64,000 bases of DNA from DASWUZ01 sp036401375 (GTDB lineage Bacteria; Acidobacteriota; Terriglobia; Terriglobales; Acidobacteriaceae), in NCBI GenBank assembly GCA_036401375.1, contig DASWVB010000016.1, forward strand, positions 186,001-250,000, in the 5' to 3' direction. How positions within the stretch are numbered: the first letter of the stretch is position 1; the number at the start of each line of letters is the position of its first letter. Position numbers and translations under genes: made by a program. Of this stretch, positions 35,991-43,727 are shown piece by piece. The notes under the pieces were generated by a model. It saw only the letters and a program-made list of their open reading frames with translations, was not told the origin of the DNA and did no database searches.

Positions 35991-36656
35991 CTACTCCTCG
36001 GAGTTCAGCTTCTGCTCCTGATAGTGGCCGATGTGCTGGTACACCTCATCAGGAAACTTGAGGTTCCGATACACATTGCCGCAATCCGGGTCTGCGGGAT
36101 CTGGGAGGATCGGGAACTCCTGCTGCGACTGCCACTCTACGATTCGCTCCCGCTTCGGCGGATTGTAATCCCGGCCCTCAACCTGCCGCAGCATCAGCTT
36201 TGCCTGCTCGGCGGAAAAGTCGGGGTCCCTGGTCAACCAGCCGAGCACCTCTTCGTCTGACAGAAAATGGCGAGCAATCATCGCGAACACCAGCCGCCCA
36301 TAGTGGCCGATGTCTTTAGACGCTTCCAGTGAGTCGAGCAGGTGGGCCATCATGGAGTCCTTGCGCAACTGCTCGATTCCCGCAGAGCTGGAGTGCCCGG
36401 TGGCGTCAACTACAGAACTGGTCCCCGCCTCGCCCTCTATCGGCTCATAGGTTCTCTCATGAGTACCAGAGCCGTATGGTTCTGAGCTCGACGAGGCCGT
36501 GGAGTCTGCTTGCTGAGTGGGCGTGCTGCCGCGTTGCTGCAGCTCAGCGAGCTTGGCCTCCGCCTGCTCGGCGCGTTGAAGAGCCGCGTGCAGTGCTTCG
36601 GTATTTTCCACTGAGTTCTGAGATTCGTTCAGGGTTGGCGTGTTTACCGTAGTCAC
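35991..36656 (-). CDS. Hypothetical protein with conserved C-terminal domain
   Basis: Not recognised. GTG 36656 is chosen because AAGGAGG ends 5 bases before it; an ATG nine codons earlier would place that perfect ribosome site inside the gene. Of 221 residues, the first 25-55 form a short Ala/Glu coiled-coil-like helix, 55-105 are Ser/Thr/Gly low complexity, and 105-221 make a compact domain (HYGRLVFAMIARHFLSDEEVL, LTRDPDFSAEQAKLMLRQVEG, FPILPDPADPDCGNVYRNLK). No signal peptide; probably cytoplasmic. Confidence 0.7.
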   Translation of the reverse strand: MTTVNTPTLNESQNSVENTEALHAALQRAEQAEAKLAELQQRGSTPTQQADSTASSSSEPYGSGTHERTYEPIEGEAGTSSVVDATGHSSSAGIEQLRKDSMMAHLLDSLEASKDIGHYGRLVFAMIARHFLSDEEVLGWLTRDPDFSAEQAKLMLRQVEGRDYNPPKRERIVEWQSQQEFPILPDPADPDCGNVYRNLKFPDEVYQHIGHYQEQKLNSEE

Positions 36657-36763
36657 AGTCACCTCCTTGCGGCGAAAGAGCATAGTTCGCTTTTTCTTCG
36701 CTTCTGGTTGGAGGCGCGCGACCGGTCAAAGGTTGTCGCGCTCGTCGACAGCCAGGCAGGAAT

Positions 36764-37171
36764 TCAGGACGTCGATCTGTCCCTGCTGAGGTCGTCTTCG
36801 TGCGCGTCTATCTCAGCAGTTTGCTCAGGAACCAGCTTGCGAAGGAGAGTCAACAGTCGGATCGGATCGAAAAACTCGAGATGATGGTCCGCCTCACCGC
36901 TCGATTGAAAGCCGGGAGTCTCAATGACCACGATCGGCAGACTCTTGTCCAGCTTCTTTAACTGCCGAATCAGGTCATCGAGGTGGATATCGCTTACGCC
37001 TGCGTCCATCACGATTCCGTTCACCGCGGGAAATCTCTGGAGGGTCTCGATGGCCTCCGCACCGCTGTATGCGGTGATCACATTGATCTTGGCCGTCTCA
37101 ATCACAAGCTTGCGGGTTGAGATGGTGCCGGGGAACTCTCGATCGACGACGAGGAAACAGGGCCTGATCAT
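36764..37171 (-). CDS. Receiver-domain protein, degenerate response regulator
   Basis: 135 residues forming one CheY-like receiver domain with no output domain. Asp56 in GIVMDAGVSD aligns with the phosphorylated Asp and Thr85 in VVIETPG with the switch Thr. The acidic pair is reduced to one Asp10 (FLVVDREF) and the invariant Lys of the KP motif is replaced: the site reads FFDPIRLL, with Asp102. It may be phosphorylated poorly or act as a decoy. No histidine kinase is nearby. Confidence 0.75.
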   Translation of the reverse strand: MIRPCFLVVDREFPGTISTRKLVIETAKINVITAYSGAEAIETLQRFPAVNGIVMDAGVSDIHLDDLIRQLKKLDKSLPIVVIETPGFQSSGEADHHLEFFDPIRLLTLLRKLVPEQTAEIDAHEDDLSRDRSTS

Positions 37172-37373
37172 GAAGCGTCATTCTACCGCAAGACTGCCAT
37201 GCGGTCTGCAAAAAGAGCTTAGATCCGCGGGTGCAGACGCGAAATGGCGACGGCATTCCGAACGTCGTCGGCCGATTCAGGCCAGCCGCACGCCTCCCCA
37301 TAAGCTCTGGTGACATGCCCAGGTTCTAGATGCCTGACCCTCGGCTTTGCGCCTGTGTCGGTCGAAGCCCTCA

Positions 37374-37856
37374 TCAACCTGGGGACAGATAGCTGCGCCA
37401 CTGCGCCGACTCGGCGATCAGCTTGAGGACTCGGTTGCGCTCAAGGAGAAAATTTGTCATGTAACGGCGCAGAAAGATAGACTCCGCTAACCGGCCAATG
37501 ATTGGCAGCGGCGCGGCAAAGTTGAATCGGTCTTTCATTTCCGTGACTGCTGTTGATTGTGCCGCGAAGTAGTGGTCATGCTGCATGTACTTGAACGCGC
37601 CATGAACCATCGTGTCTTGAAAATAAATTGGCGCGTTGAAGGCAGTGATCTTACTTGTCAGCTGTTGGCGCACACCGAGGTGCCTCGCGCTCCACGTTAC
37701 ACTTTGCCCCGCGCTGATCAGCCCCGTTGTAACTCCACTTATAGCCTTCTCTCGAGACCGGCCTGCTCCTGAGAGATGGACATCGATGCAGCGGGCCAGA
37801 TCGAAGCAGCGCTCGATCGGCGCCTCGATCAGCGTGCGCGCCTCGATCAACACCAT
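37374..37856 (-). CDS. SRPBCC family protein, second copy
   Basis: 160 residues of the START/Bet v1-like fold: LIEARTLIEAPIERCFDLAR at the N-terminus, FQDTMVHGAFKYMQHDHYF in the middle and LKLIAESAQWRSYL at the end. These blocks align with those of the protein at 28756-29232, so the two are paralogues. Ligand unknown. GH42 gene lies upstream on the same strand, 54 bp away. Confidence 0.78.
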   Translation of the reverse strand: MVLIEARTLIEAPIERCFDLARCIDVHLSGAGRSREKAISGVTTGLISAGQSVTWSARHLGVRQQLTSKITAFNAPIYFQDTMVHGAFKYMQHDHYFAAQSTAVTEMKDRFNFAAPLPIIGRLAESIFLRRYMTNFLLERNRVLKLIAESAQWRSYLSPG

Positions 37857-37910
37857 GCAACAAATCCTTCAGCTATGAAGCCCCCGACGGTTTGATTCGC
37901 GGACCTCATG

Positions 37911-40070
37911 TCACTTATCCTCTTCTACGATCGCCACGTCCCAGGGTGCCAGGCTCATCGTACTGCCTGTTCCGATGACACGCGAAGTGAGCAGGTCGTG
38001 CCCCATAGCATAAGTATAAGAGAAGCTCAATGAGAGATCGGAGTAGTTAAGGTAGTAGTGAATCCGCTTACCCGTCGGATTTACGCCGTGTTTTACTCGT
38101 ACCGCAGGAGGTAGCGATTGATCGCTGCTTGCCAGTCCGCACTCACGCAGCAAACCAAGCACTACTGCACGCTGTAGCGTGTCGGAGAGCATAGTCCCCT
38201 CATAAGTGAGAGACCCCGAACCGAACTCGTTGCGCGTAATAGCCGGCCACCTGCCGAAGAAAGGGTGGTCATAATAGGCGAGCGGTTTGGCCGTAGTAAG
38301 TTGCAGGAACTCTGCCCAGGTACCGACCGTATTACCGGTTGATCCGACATGAAAAGGGTCGCCCTTGAGGGCGAGGGGCTGTTCAAGATTAGAGAACTCC
38401 TGATATGTGAACCCGGCGGCCTCTCGAAGCGGACCCGGAGCCCGCTCCCAGCGTACCGCGGAGTTTTCGTTGGTAAAGCCGCTCTTGAAGGTCATCAACA
38501 CATGGCCGCCAGCGTGCACGTAGTTCGAAATCTTTTTGAGTAGCGCGTCATCCGCAACATAAAGAGCAGGCACGATGAGTAACTTGTACTGAGCGAAGTC
38601 CGCATCGTCCGGAAATACGAAATCCGCCCCGACATTCGCCAGGTACAGCGAGCGATGTAACTGGGTCAGAACGCCGTTGTAACTTCCCGCAGCCTTACCC
38701 GGAATCCATCCAGATCCGTCCTGCCGATCAAATGGCATAAAGTTGATGGCGTTGGATGAATCCACGCTATACAAGATTGCGACCTGGTTCTTGATCTGTA
38801 GATTGACAATCTCTGGACCTACCTTTTGCAACTCGTGTGCTATCAGGGAAACTTCGGCGTAAGCGCGGTTTGGCTCCAAATCATGGCTTAGAACACCCTT
38901 CCAGTAAGTCTCCTGCCCAGCGTGTATAGAATGCCAGTGCCAATACTCCACCATGTTTGCGCCAGACGATAAGTCGGTATAGACATCAAGCCGCAATTGG
39001 CCGTCATAAGGTGGGAACTGGCCAGCGGAATCCCAGCCGAGTGTCTGGGCATTGGTCTCCGTCACGAGGAAGTTCCGGTGCTTCAGCGAACGGGCGAAGT
39101 CACCCTGCATGGCCTGGAATGCGCCATCGAGGTGCTCCTGGGTACCGTGGTAGACGTTATTAGCGACCACATCCAGCGACTTCGCCACCTCGAACTCGTT
39201 GACGTCGAGCTTCATCATCGAACCATAATCCTGGGTGACAAATTGATCGGGCCGGCGCGACTTACGGATCAGTGCAGCCTGAAAGGCGAGATAATCCGTC
39301 ACCCGCATCTGCTGCCATCGCGACCACTCCAGTTTGTAACTTGTACTGGTTGCATTGTCGCGGGTTGGCATATCGGCCCAGTCATTTACGTCTTCTCCCC
39401 AATAATTGAGGAACCACGCCTTGTTCAGCGCGTCGGTCGTGCCAAACTTGTTTTTCAGGTGATTGACAAAGCCGGCAAAGACGTCAGGGTTGGAGGCGCC
39501 GTTCGATCCGGTCTCGTTGTCTATCTGCCATCCGATGACCGCCGGATTGTTCTTATAGTGCTCTGCGAGGTTGGTGATCAGGCGCGCGGCGTAGCGGCGA
39601 AACTCCGGATTATCTGTATCCATGTTCTGCCGCATGCCATAACTCACCTGAGCGCCGCCTAGCGGCCGCGCATAGAATTCCGGATGAGCCTTGGCCATCC
39701 ACGCAGGCATGGAGTAGGTCGGCGTGCCCATAATCACCTTGATCCCGGCCCTGCCCATGGCATCGACTACGCGGTCCATCCACGCGTATTCGAAGCGGCC
39801 GTCCGAAGGCTCCCACAGGCTCCAGGTCGATTCGCCCATGCGAACGACCGAGATGCCTGCCTCCTTCATCAGGGCAACATCTTTATCCAGGCGCCCGGGC
39901 TCAAGGTCCGCGGGCATGTACTCGTTGTAGTAGGCAGCGCCATAGAGCACATTTGGCAAAATGGCGCCGGGCGCGGGTGGCGCCGTCTGCGGGTCGGCGG
40001 TGCTCACGACCGAAATGCCGAGGGCAAGAGAAAGAAGCGAAAGTGCAAGACGACTGAGTCTGCGAAGCAT
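37911..40070 (-). CDS. Secreted GH42 beta-galactosidase
   Basis: 719 residues with a signal peptide (LALSLLSLALGISVVSTA). The TIM barrel starts with LYGAAYYNEYMP and includes VVRMGESTWSLWEPSDG; the acid/base is Glu186 in WQIDNETG and the nucleophile Glu338 in LVTETNAQTLGW. The trimerisation domain follows (LLIVPALYVADDALLKKISNYV) and a small C-terminal beta domain (MSLAPWDVAIVEED). It removes beta-galactosides from pectic galactan or similar. Ribosome site GGAGGGA precedes ATG 40070. Neighbour of a GH26 protein on the same strand, 211 bp apart, so perhaps one plant-polysaccharide locus. Confidence 0.92.
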   Translation of the reverse strand: MLRRLSRLALSLLSLALGISVVSTADPQTAPPAPGAILPNVLYGAAYYNEYMPADLEPGRLDKDVALMKEAGISVVRMGESTWSLWEPSDGRFEYAWMDRVVDAMGRAGIKVIMGTPTYSMPAWMAKAHPEFYARPLGGAQVSYGMRQNMDTDNPEFRRYAARLITNLAEHYKNNPAVIGWQIDNETGSNGASNPDVFAGFVNHLKNKFGTTDALNKAWFLNYWGEDVNDWADMPTRDNATSTSYKLEWSRWQQMRVTDYLAFQAALIRKSRRPDQFVTQDYGSMMKLDVNEFEVAKSLDVVANNVYHGTQEHLDGAFQAMQGDFARSLKHRNFLVTETNAQTLGWDSAGQFPPYDGQLRLDVYTDLSSGANMVEYWHWHSIHAGQETYWKGVLSHDLEPNRAYAEVSLIAHELQKVGPEIVNLQIKNQVAILYSVDSSNAINFMPFDRQDGSGWIPGKAAGSYNGVLTQLHRSLYLANVGADFVFPDDADFAQYKLLIVPALYVADDALLKKISNYVHAGGHVLMTFKSGFTNENSAVRWERAPGPLREAAGFTYQEFSNLEQPLALKGDPFHVGSTGNTVGTWAEFLQLTTAKPLAYYDHPFFGRWPAITRNEFGSGSLTYEGTMLSDTLQRAVVLGLLRECGLASSDQSLPPAVRVKHGVNPTGKRIHYYLNYSDLSLSFSYTYAMGHDLLTSRVIGTGSTMSLAPWDVAIVEEDK

Positions 40071-40281
40071 GGGTTCCCTCCATTGCAGCAGGCGACCTGG
40101 GTTGCCGTCGGTGTCTGCCCTGCAAACCCGATCATCGTAGACAGTTGCGATAGATTCCGCCAGACGGCCGCCGTAGCCTGTTCCACGATCGACATTTTAG
40201 CGACGGCTGATCACACTCTGCTTCGGATACGAAACGACTCAGACGCTTAGCTCACCCCCGTTAGCCCGGCACCAGGAGGCT

Positions 40282-42441
40282 TTACTTTGCAGCGTGATCA
40301 GGATCTCTCGTTGCGATGTGCGGGTCGGAGTAGAGAGTCTTCAGCGCCTCGGCAGAGGCACCGGAGGCTGCCGAGGATGGTGCAAGCAAAAACCAGGCCC
40401 ACCGTGAGCCGGCAAAGTACGAAGGCTCTGGAACGCCGCTGCTGAACGACACTCCAATCACCTTGTCTCCGCCCAGCTGAGTAAGGTAACCTCTGCCGCG
40501 CGTGTCAGGCCGGTTCATATCAAAGTTGACCGCGCCGGTATACAGCAGACCGGGGAAGTAGTCAGACGGTGCCCCGTTCGAATCAGGGCCATATCCACCC
40601 GGAGCGGCAGTCCAGACCCAGATCAGGTTGCCGAGGTGCTGCTGATTGACAAGGCGGTCAAAGAGCATGCGATAGAGGGCCGATGATCCGTGAATGCCGG
40701 GCCGGCCTCCCCACCAATGTTGCTTCCCATTGGCCTCAGGATAAGGGTCCCACAGCACCGCAATGCCTGCATCCTGCAGCTTTTTCAGCGAAACGGCCAC
40801 GACGTCCACCTGGGCGGACCAGCGCTTGTTCAAGTCGGTGCCAGGCGTGAGCAGCTCATTCCATTCGAAGCTGGTCAGGGCGTGATCCTTCGCGTCGAGC
40901 AGTCCTTCTACGGGCGGCGGAGCGGTCCAGCGCAGGACGATGATGGCGTTCGCGGCATGCTGCCGCTTCGCCTCGGCGATGGCGGCGCTCGCACCTGCAG
41001 CGCGAACCGCCTCAGATTTCGCCAGGTCAGCAGTGCCCATGTCCGCCGCACCAACGTCAGCGCCCAGGTCCGCTCCAAAGATCGCGGGGTATTTGCCGGT
41101 AGACGCGAAGACCTGCTTCGTGGCTGCCGCTGCGGCGTCTACCGCCGGGGCTACCACGGGCTGCGCCCCCGGCGGAGTCGCCGAAGGCGCATCGGACGGC
41201 GGCATCGAAGCATTACTCTGAGTGTTCCATTGGCCGCTCAGAGGCGTACTCCCGCTCACGTCGTGCAATCGATTCAGCAGAGCCCTGGCCTGCGGGGTGG
41301 CGTTGTGGGAGACGGCCTCAGCGAAGTGCCGGCCCGAGGGGGAAGTGGGGACATACTTTGCCAGCGGCGGATCGCCCAGCGTGAGCAGGTTAGGCGCGTG
41401 GAAGTTAGCCTGCAGGAGCTCCGGCGGATTACCTTCGGCGCTGCCGCTCCACATCATGAAGTAGGCCCATCGCGGCTGCTTCGCGATCACCTCCAGGGTA
41501 GGCATCACGCCCACCTCGGCCAGGGCGACAGGCTTGTTGCCTGCGAGTGCGAGCATCTGGTCGTAGTAGTCCTGCTTGAACTCGCCGTAGATATCTATAG
41601 CGTAGATGTCTGCGAACTCATGGCCTGGGTCGTATCCCGCCAGCTCGCCTGCGTTGCCACCGGGGCTGTTCACATTCCAGACCCAGATCAGGTTGTTGAG
41701 GTGGTGGTAGTTCACATAGCGGTCATACAGCATGTGATAGAGCTGCGCGGAGCCATGCGGCCCGGGCCGCCCACCCCACCAGAACCAGTTTCCATTCATC
41801 TCGTGGAAGGGCCGGAACAGTACCGGAACGCCAGCGTCCTGAAGCTCCTTCAGGTAGCCGGCGATCACATCCGTCTGGGCCAGCCACCGGGCATTCAGCG
41901 CGGTGCCAGGGGTGAGCAGTTCGTTCCATTCGAAGTTGGTCAGGTGGCCCTGGACGCTGTCCCGGAAGGTGACCGGCTCATCTTCGGTGGGCTTGACGGC
42001 GTGCCAGCAGAGCGCGATCACTGCGCCCTTTCGATATTGCCGCTCCACCTCCTGAATCATGGAAGGCCGGCCCTCGGTCGAGTCTTTGTCCTCACCCCCT
42101 GAGAAGCCAAAGTCTTCGCCAAAGAGGGCCGGGTACTTACCAGTCAGGTCGTAGACGCGGTCGCTCCAGCGAGAGACGTGGTTAGGGAAGTTGTGCTGCC
42201 CGGTCAGGGTGTAGTGGCCGGAGATTTCATCGATCTCGCGCAGCAGTGCACGTGCCTCCGCTGTTGCATGAGGGTTGACCGGCCGCGCATCGGGGGCCGA
42301 CAAGCTTGCCGCAAACCCAGTCCCGCCTGTGCCCTGTGCCTGGCCGGTAGCCTCGATCCCGGGTGCCTCAACTCCGCCGTAGCACCGGTGAGGCGCAGCG
42401 ACAAGGAAGGTCGCCAAAATAGGAACAAGCCAACGTTTCAT
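40282..42441 (-). CDS. Secreted tandem GH26 protein; second GH26 copy degenerate
   Basis: 719 residues with signal peptide (KRWLVPILATFLVAAP). Copy 1 (about 58-372) is a complete GH26 (beta-mannanase type) barrel: Glu214 in RPFHEMNGNWFWW is the acid/base and Glu309 in ALAEVGV the nucleophile. Copy 2 (about 378-703) repeats the plan (FEWNELLTPGTDLNKRWSAQ, WWGGRPGIHGSSALYRMLFD) but reads WDPYPEANG, losing the His before Glu569, and GVSFSSG where the nucleophile should be (Ser665), so it is probably inactive. It also has an Ala-rich insertion near 415-445. The second copy may bind mannan or stabilise the first. Confidence 0.9.
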   Translation of the reverse strand: MKRWLVPILATFLVAAPHRCYGGVEAPGIEATGQAQGTGGTGFAASLSAPDARPVNPHATAEARALLREIDEISGHYTLTGQHNFPNHVSRWSDRVYDLTGKYPALFGEDFGFSGGEDKDSTEGRPSMIQEVERQYRKGAVIALCWHAVKPTEDEPVTFRDSVQGHLTNFEWNELLTPGTALNARWLAQTDVIAGYLKELQDAGVPVLFRPFHEMNGNWFWWGGRPGPHGSAQLYHMLYDRYVNYHHLNNLIWVWNVNSPGGNAGELAGYDPGHEFADIYAIDIYGEFKQDYYDQMLALAGNKPVALAEVGVMPTLEVIAKQPRWAYFMMWSGSAEGNPPELLQANFHAPNLLTLGDPPLAKYVPTSPSGRHFAEAVSHNATPQARALLNRLHDVSGSTPLSGQWNTQSNASMPPSDAPSATPPGAQPVVAPAVDAAAAATKQVFASTGKYPAIFGADLGADVGAADMGTADLAKSEAVRAAGASAAIAEAKRQHAANAIIVLRWTAPPPVEGLLDAKDHALTSFEWNELLTPGTDLNKRWSAQVDVVAVSLKKLQDAGIAVLWDPYPEANGKQHWWGGRPGIHGSSALYRMLFDRLVNQQHLGNLIWVWTAAPGGYGPDSNGAPSDYFPGLLYTGAVNFDMNRPDTRGRGYLTQLGGDKVIGVSFSSGVPEPSYFAGSRWAWFLLAPSSAASGASAEALKTLYSDPHIATRDPDHAAK

Positions 42442-42545
42442 AGCGCACAGACTCCCGGACAGCCGCAGTCCTGCAGCATTCGACGAGAAGTATAAAGCTT
42501 CCGCCCGAGAGTGGGGCGTACCGGGCGGGCTCTGTCAATCTCGAT

Positions 42546-42923
42546 CTATCGGGTGAGACTGCCCATTTCGCATCCCCTGCGATCCACCTGGCCATTGTCC
42601 CTGATCACGAACTTGTGGCTGCACTGCATCGCATCATTTCCGCCCTCGGAGCCTTTATAAACGTAGATAGTTCGCTTGGCCGCAGAATAGATCAGCAACT
42701 CAGAGCCTTGCACCTGAAACTGAAAGTCGCCGTCGGCGGCGTGGACGGCCCCGTTCCCACGGGCCCACCAGCCGATGACCAGCGCACATAGCAGCAACAC
42801 GCCGGTGCGCAGCCATCCAGCCAGAGCGCCTCCACTGGCCGGAGACGCACCTGCCGCAGTCAGCGGAACGGCCAGCCTGCCTTGACCCGTCCTGTCATTT
42901 ATCGGGTCTCTTTTCATCGTCAT
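42546..42923 (-). CDS. Hypothetical small membrane-anchored protein
   Basis: 125 residues from ATG 42923, with GGGGAAG upstream (GTG 42926 and ATG 42917 are alternatives). One membrane helix near 40-57 (GVLLLCALVIGWWA), then a short extracytoplasmic domain (FQFQVQGSELLIYSAAKRTIYVYKG) with two Cys (DAMQCSHKF and RRGCEMG) that could form a disulfide. Not recognised beyond that. Shares direction with the GH26 gene downstream, about 105 bp apart. Confidence 0.6.
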   Translation of the reverse strand: MTMKRDPINDRTGQGRLAVPLTAAGASPASGGALAGWLRTGVLLLCALVIGWWARGNGAVHAADGDFQFQVQGSELLIYSAAKRTIYVYKGSEGGNDAMQCSHKFVIRDNGQVDRRGCEMGSLTR

Positions 42924-43091
42924 CACTCTTCCCCGTTCTCAGTCGCGCTATGAAGTGAACTCCAGCCTGAGCATCAGACGTACAGATCGGTGGATCCGTT
43001 CGCGTGCTCTCGTTCGGAATCAGGAATTTGCTGTGGAAGACGGAGGATTGCACGATCGTTTGCATGGTCAAGAACATCTAGAATCGATAGC

Positions 43092-43706
43092 ATGGCCGAT
43101 CAGATTTATCTCAGCCTCTGGTTTTCAAATTTCCGGCTTGACGGAGTACCCGGCGCACTGGTCTCGGTGTTGAGACAGTTCTCTGCAATAGGTTCTTCAT
43201 CGCTCGTCTCAGCCGCGACCGTCTACCCTCTGTCCTGGAATGAATCGCCGGTCTACCAGCGCATCTACACCGGGGAAGACGCTGACAGCGCGGCTCCTGA
43301 GCTGGCCGTCTCTGAGGCCACCGAGCTGCTGCACGACGACTACGCATACGAATTTGAGGTGAAGTGGGACCTATGGGTGGTGGAGACTGGCTCAGGCCTC
43401 GATCCGCTCTGGAAGAAGGAGATGAGGGTGGTGCGCGTAGTGGGCTTCGGGCCAGAGTTCGATGAGGGCGCTTATGAACAAAATGGTCACGTCCGCATCG
43501 ACTTCGGGGAAGACACACCCTTCCTGCATGAAGAGCTGGACCTCGATTACGAGGCGGCGGGCCACGTGAAGGAGAACGTACAGATGCTGGTCGACCTGAC
43601 CAACTCCGTGCAGGAGAACTGCGCCATCTCAAGCCGCCTGCTGTGGTCCGAATCTGGCGAAACCCTCGCCCAGAAGCTCGTAGCCCGCCTGCAGCGTGTG
43701 AATTAG
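43092..43706 (+). CDS. Hypothetical protein
   Basis: 204 residues from ATG 43092 (MADQIYLSLWFSNFRL). Not recognised. It has no signal peptide or membrane helix, is rich in acidic residues, and shows an alternating beta pattern (YEFEVKWDLWVVETG, MRVVRVVGFGPEFDEG, VRIDFGEDTPFL) then a C-terminal helix. It lies 21 bp upstream of lptC and may be co-transcribed with the LPS-export block. Confidence 0.7.
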   Translation: MADQIYLSLWFSNFRLDGVPGALVSVLRQFSAIGSSSLVSAATVYPLSWNESPVYQRIYTGEDADSAAPELAVSEATELLHDDYAYEFEVKWDLWVVETGSGLDPLWKKEMRVVRVVGFGPEFDEGAYEQNGHVRIDFGEDTPFLHEELDLDYEAAGHVKENVQMLVDLTNSVQENCAISSRLLWSESGETLAQKLVARLQRVN

Positions 43707-43727
43707 CACCATGAGAGGCGCAGGCGC

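Noticed and set aside
40690..42102. Open frame of 470 codons antisense to the GH26 gene
   Set aside because: The opposite strand encodes a recognisable signal peptide and two GH26 barrels; the antisense product is arginine-rich with no family resemblance, a GC-driven shadow.
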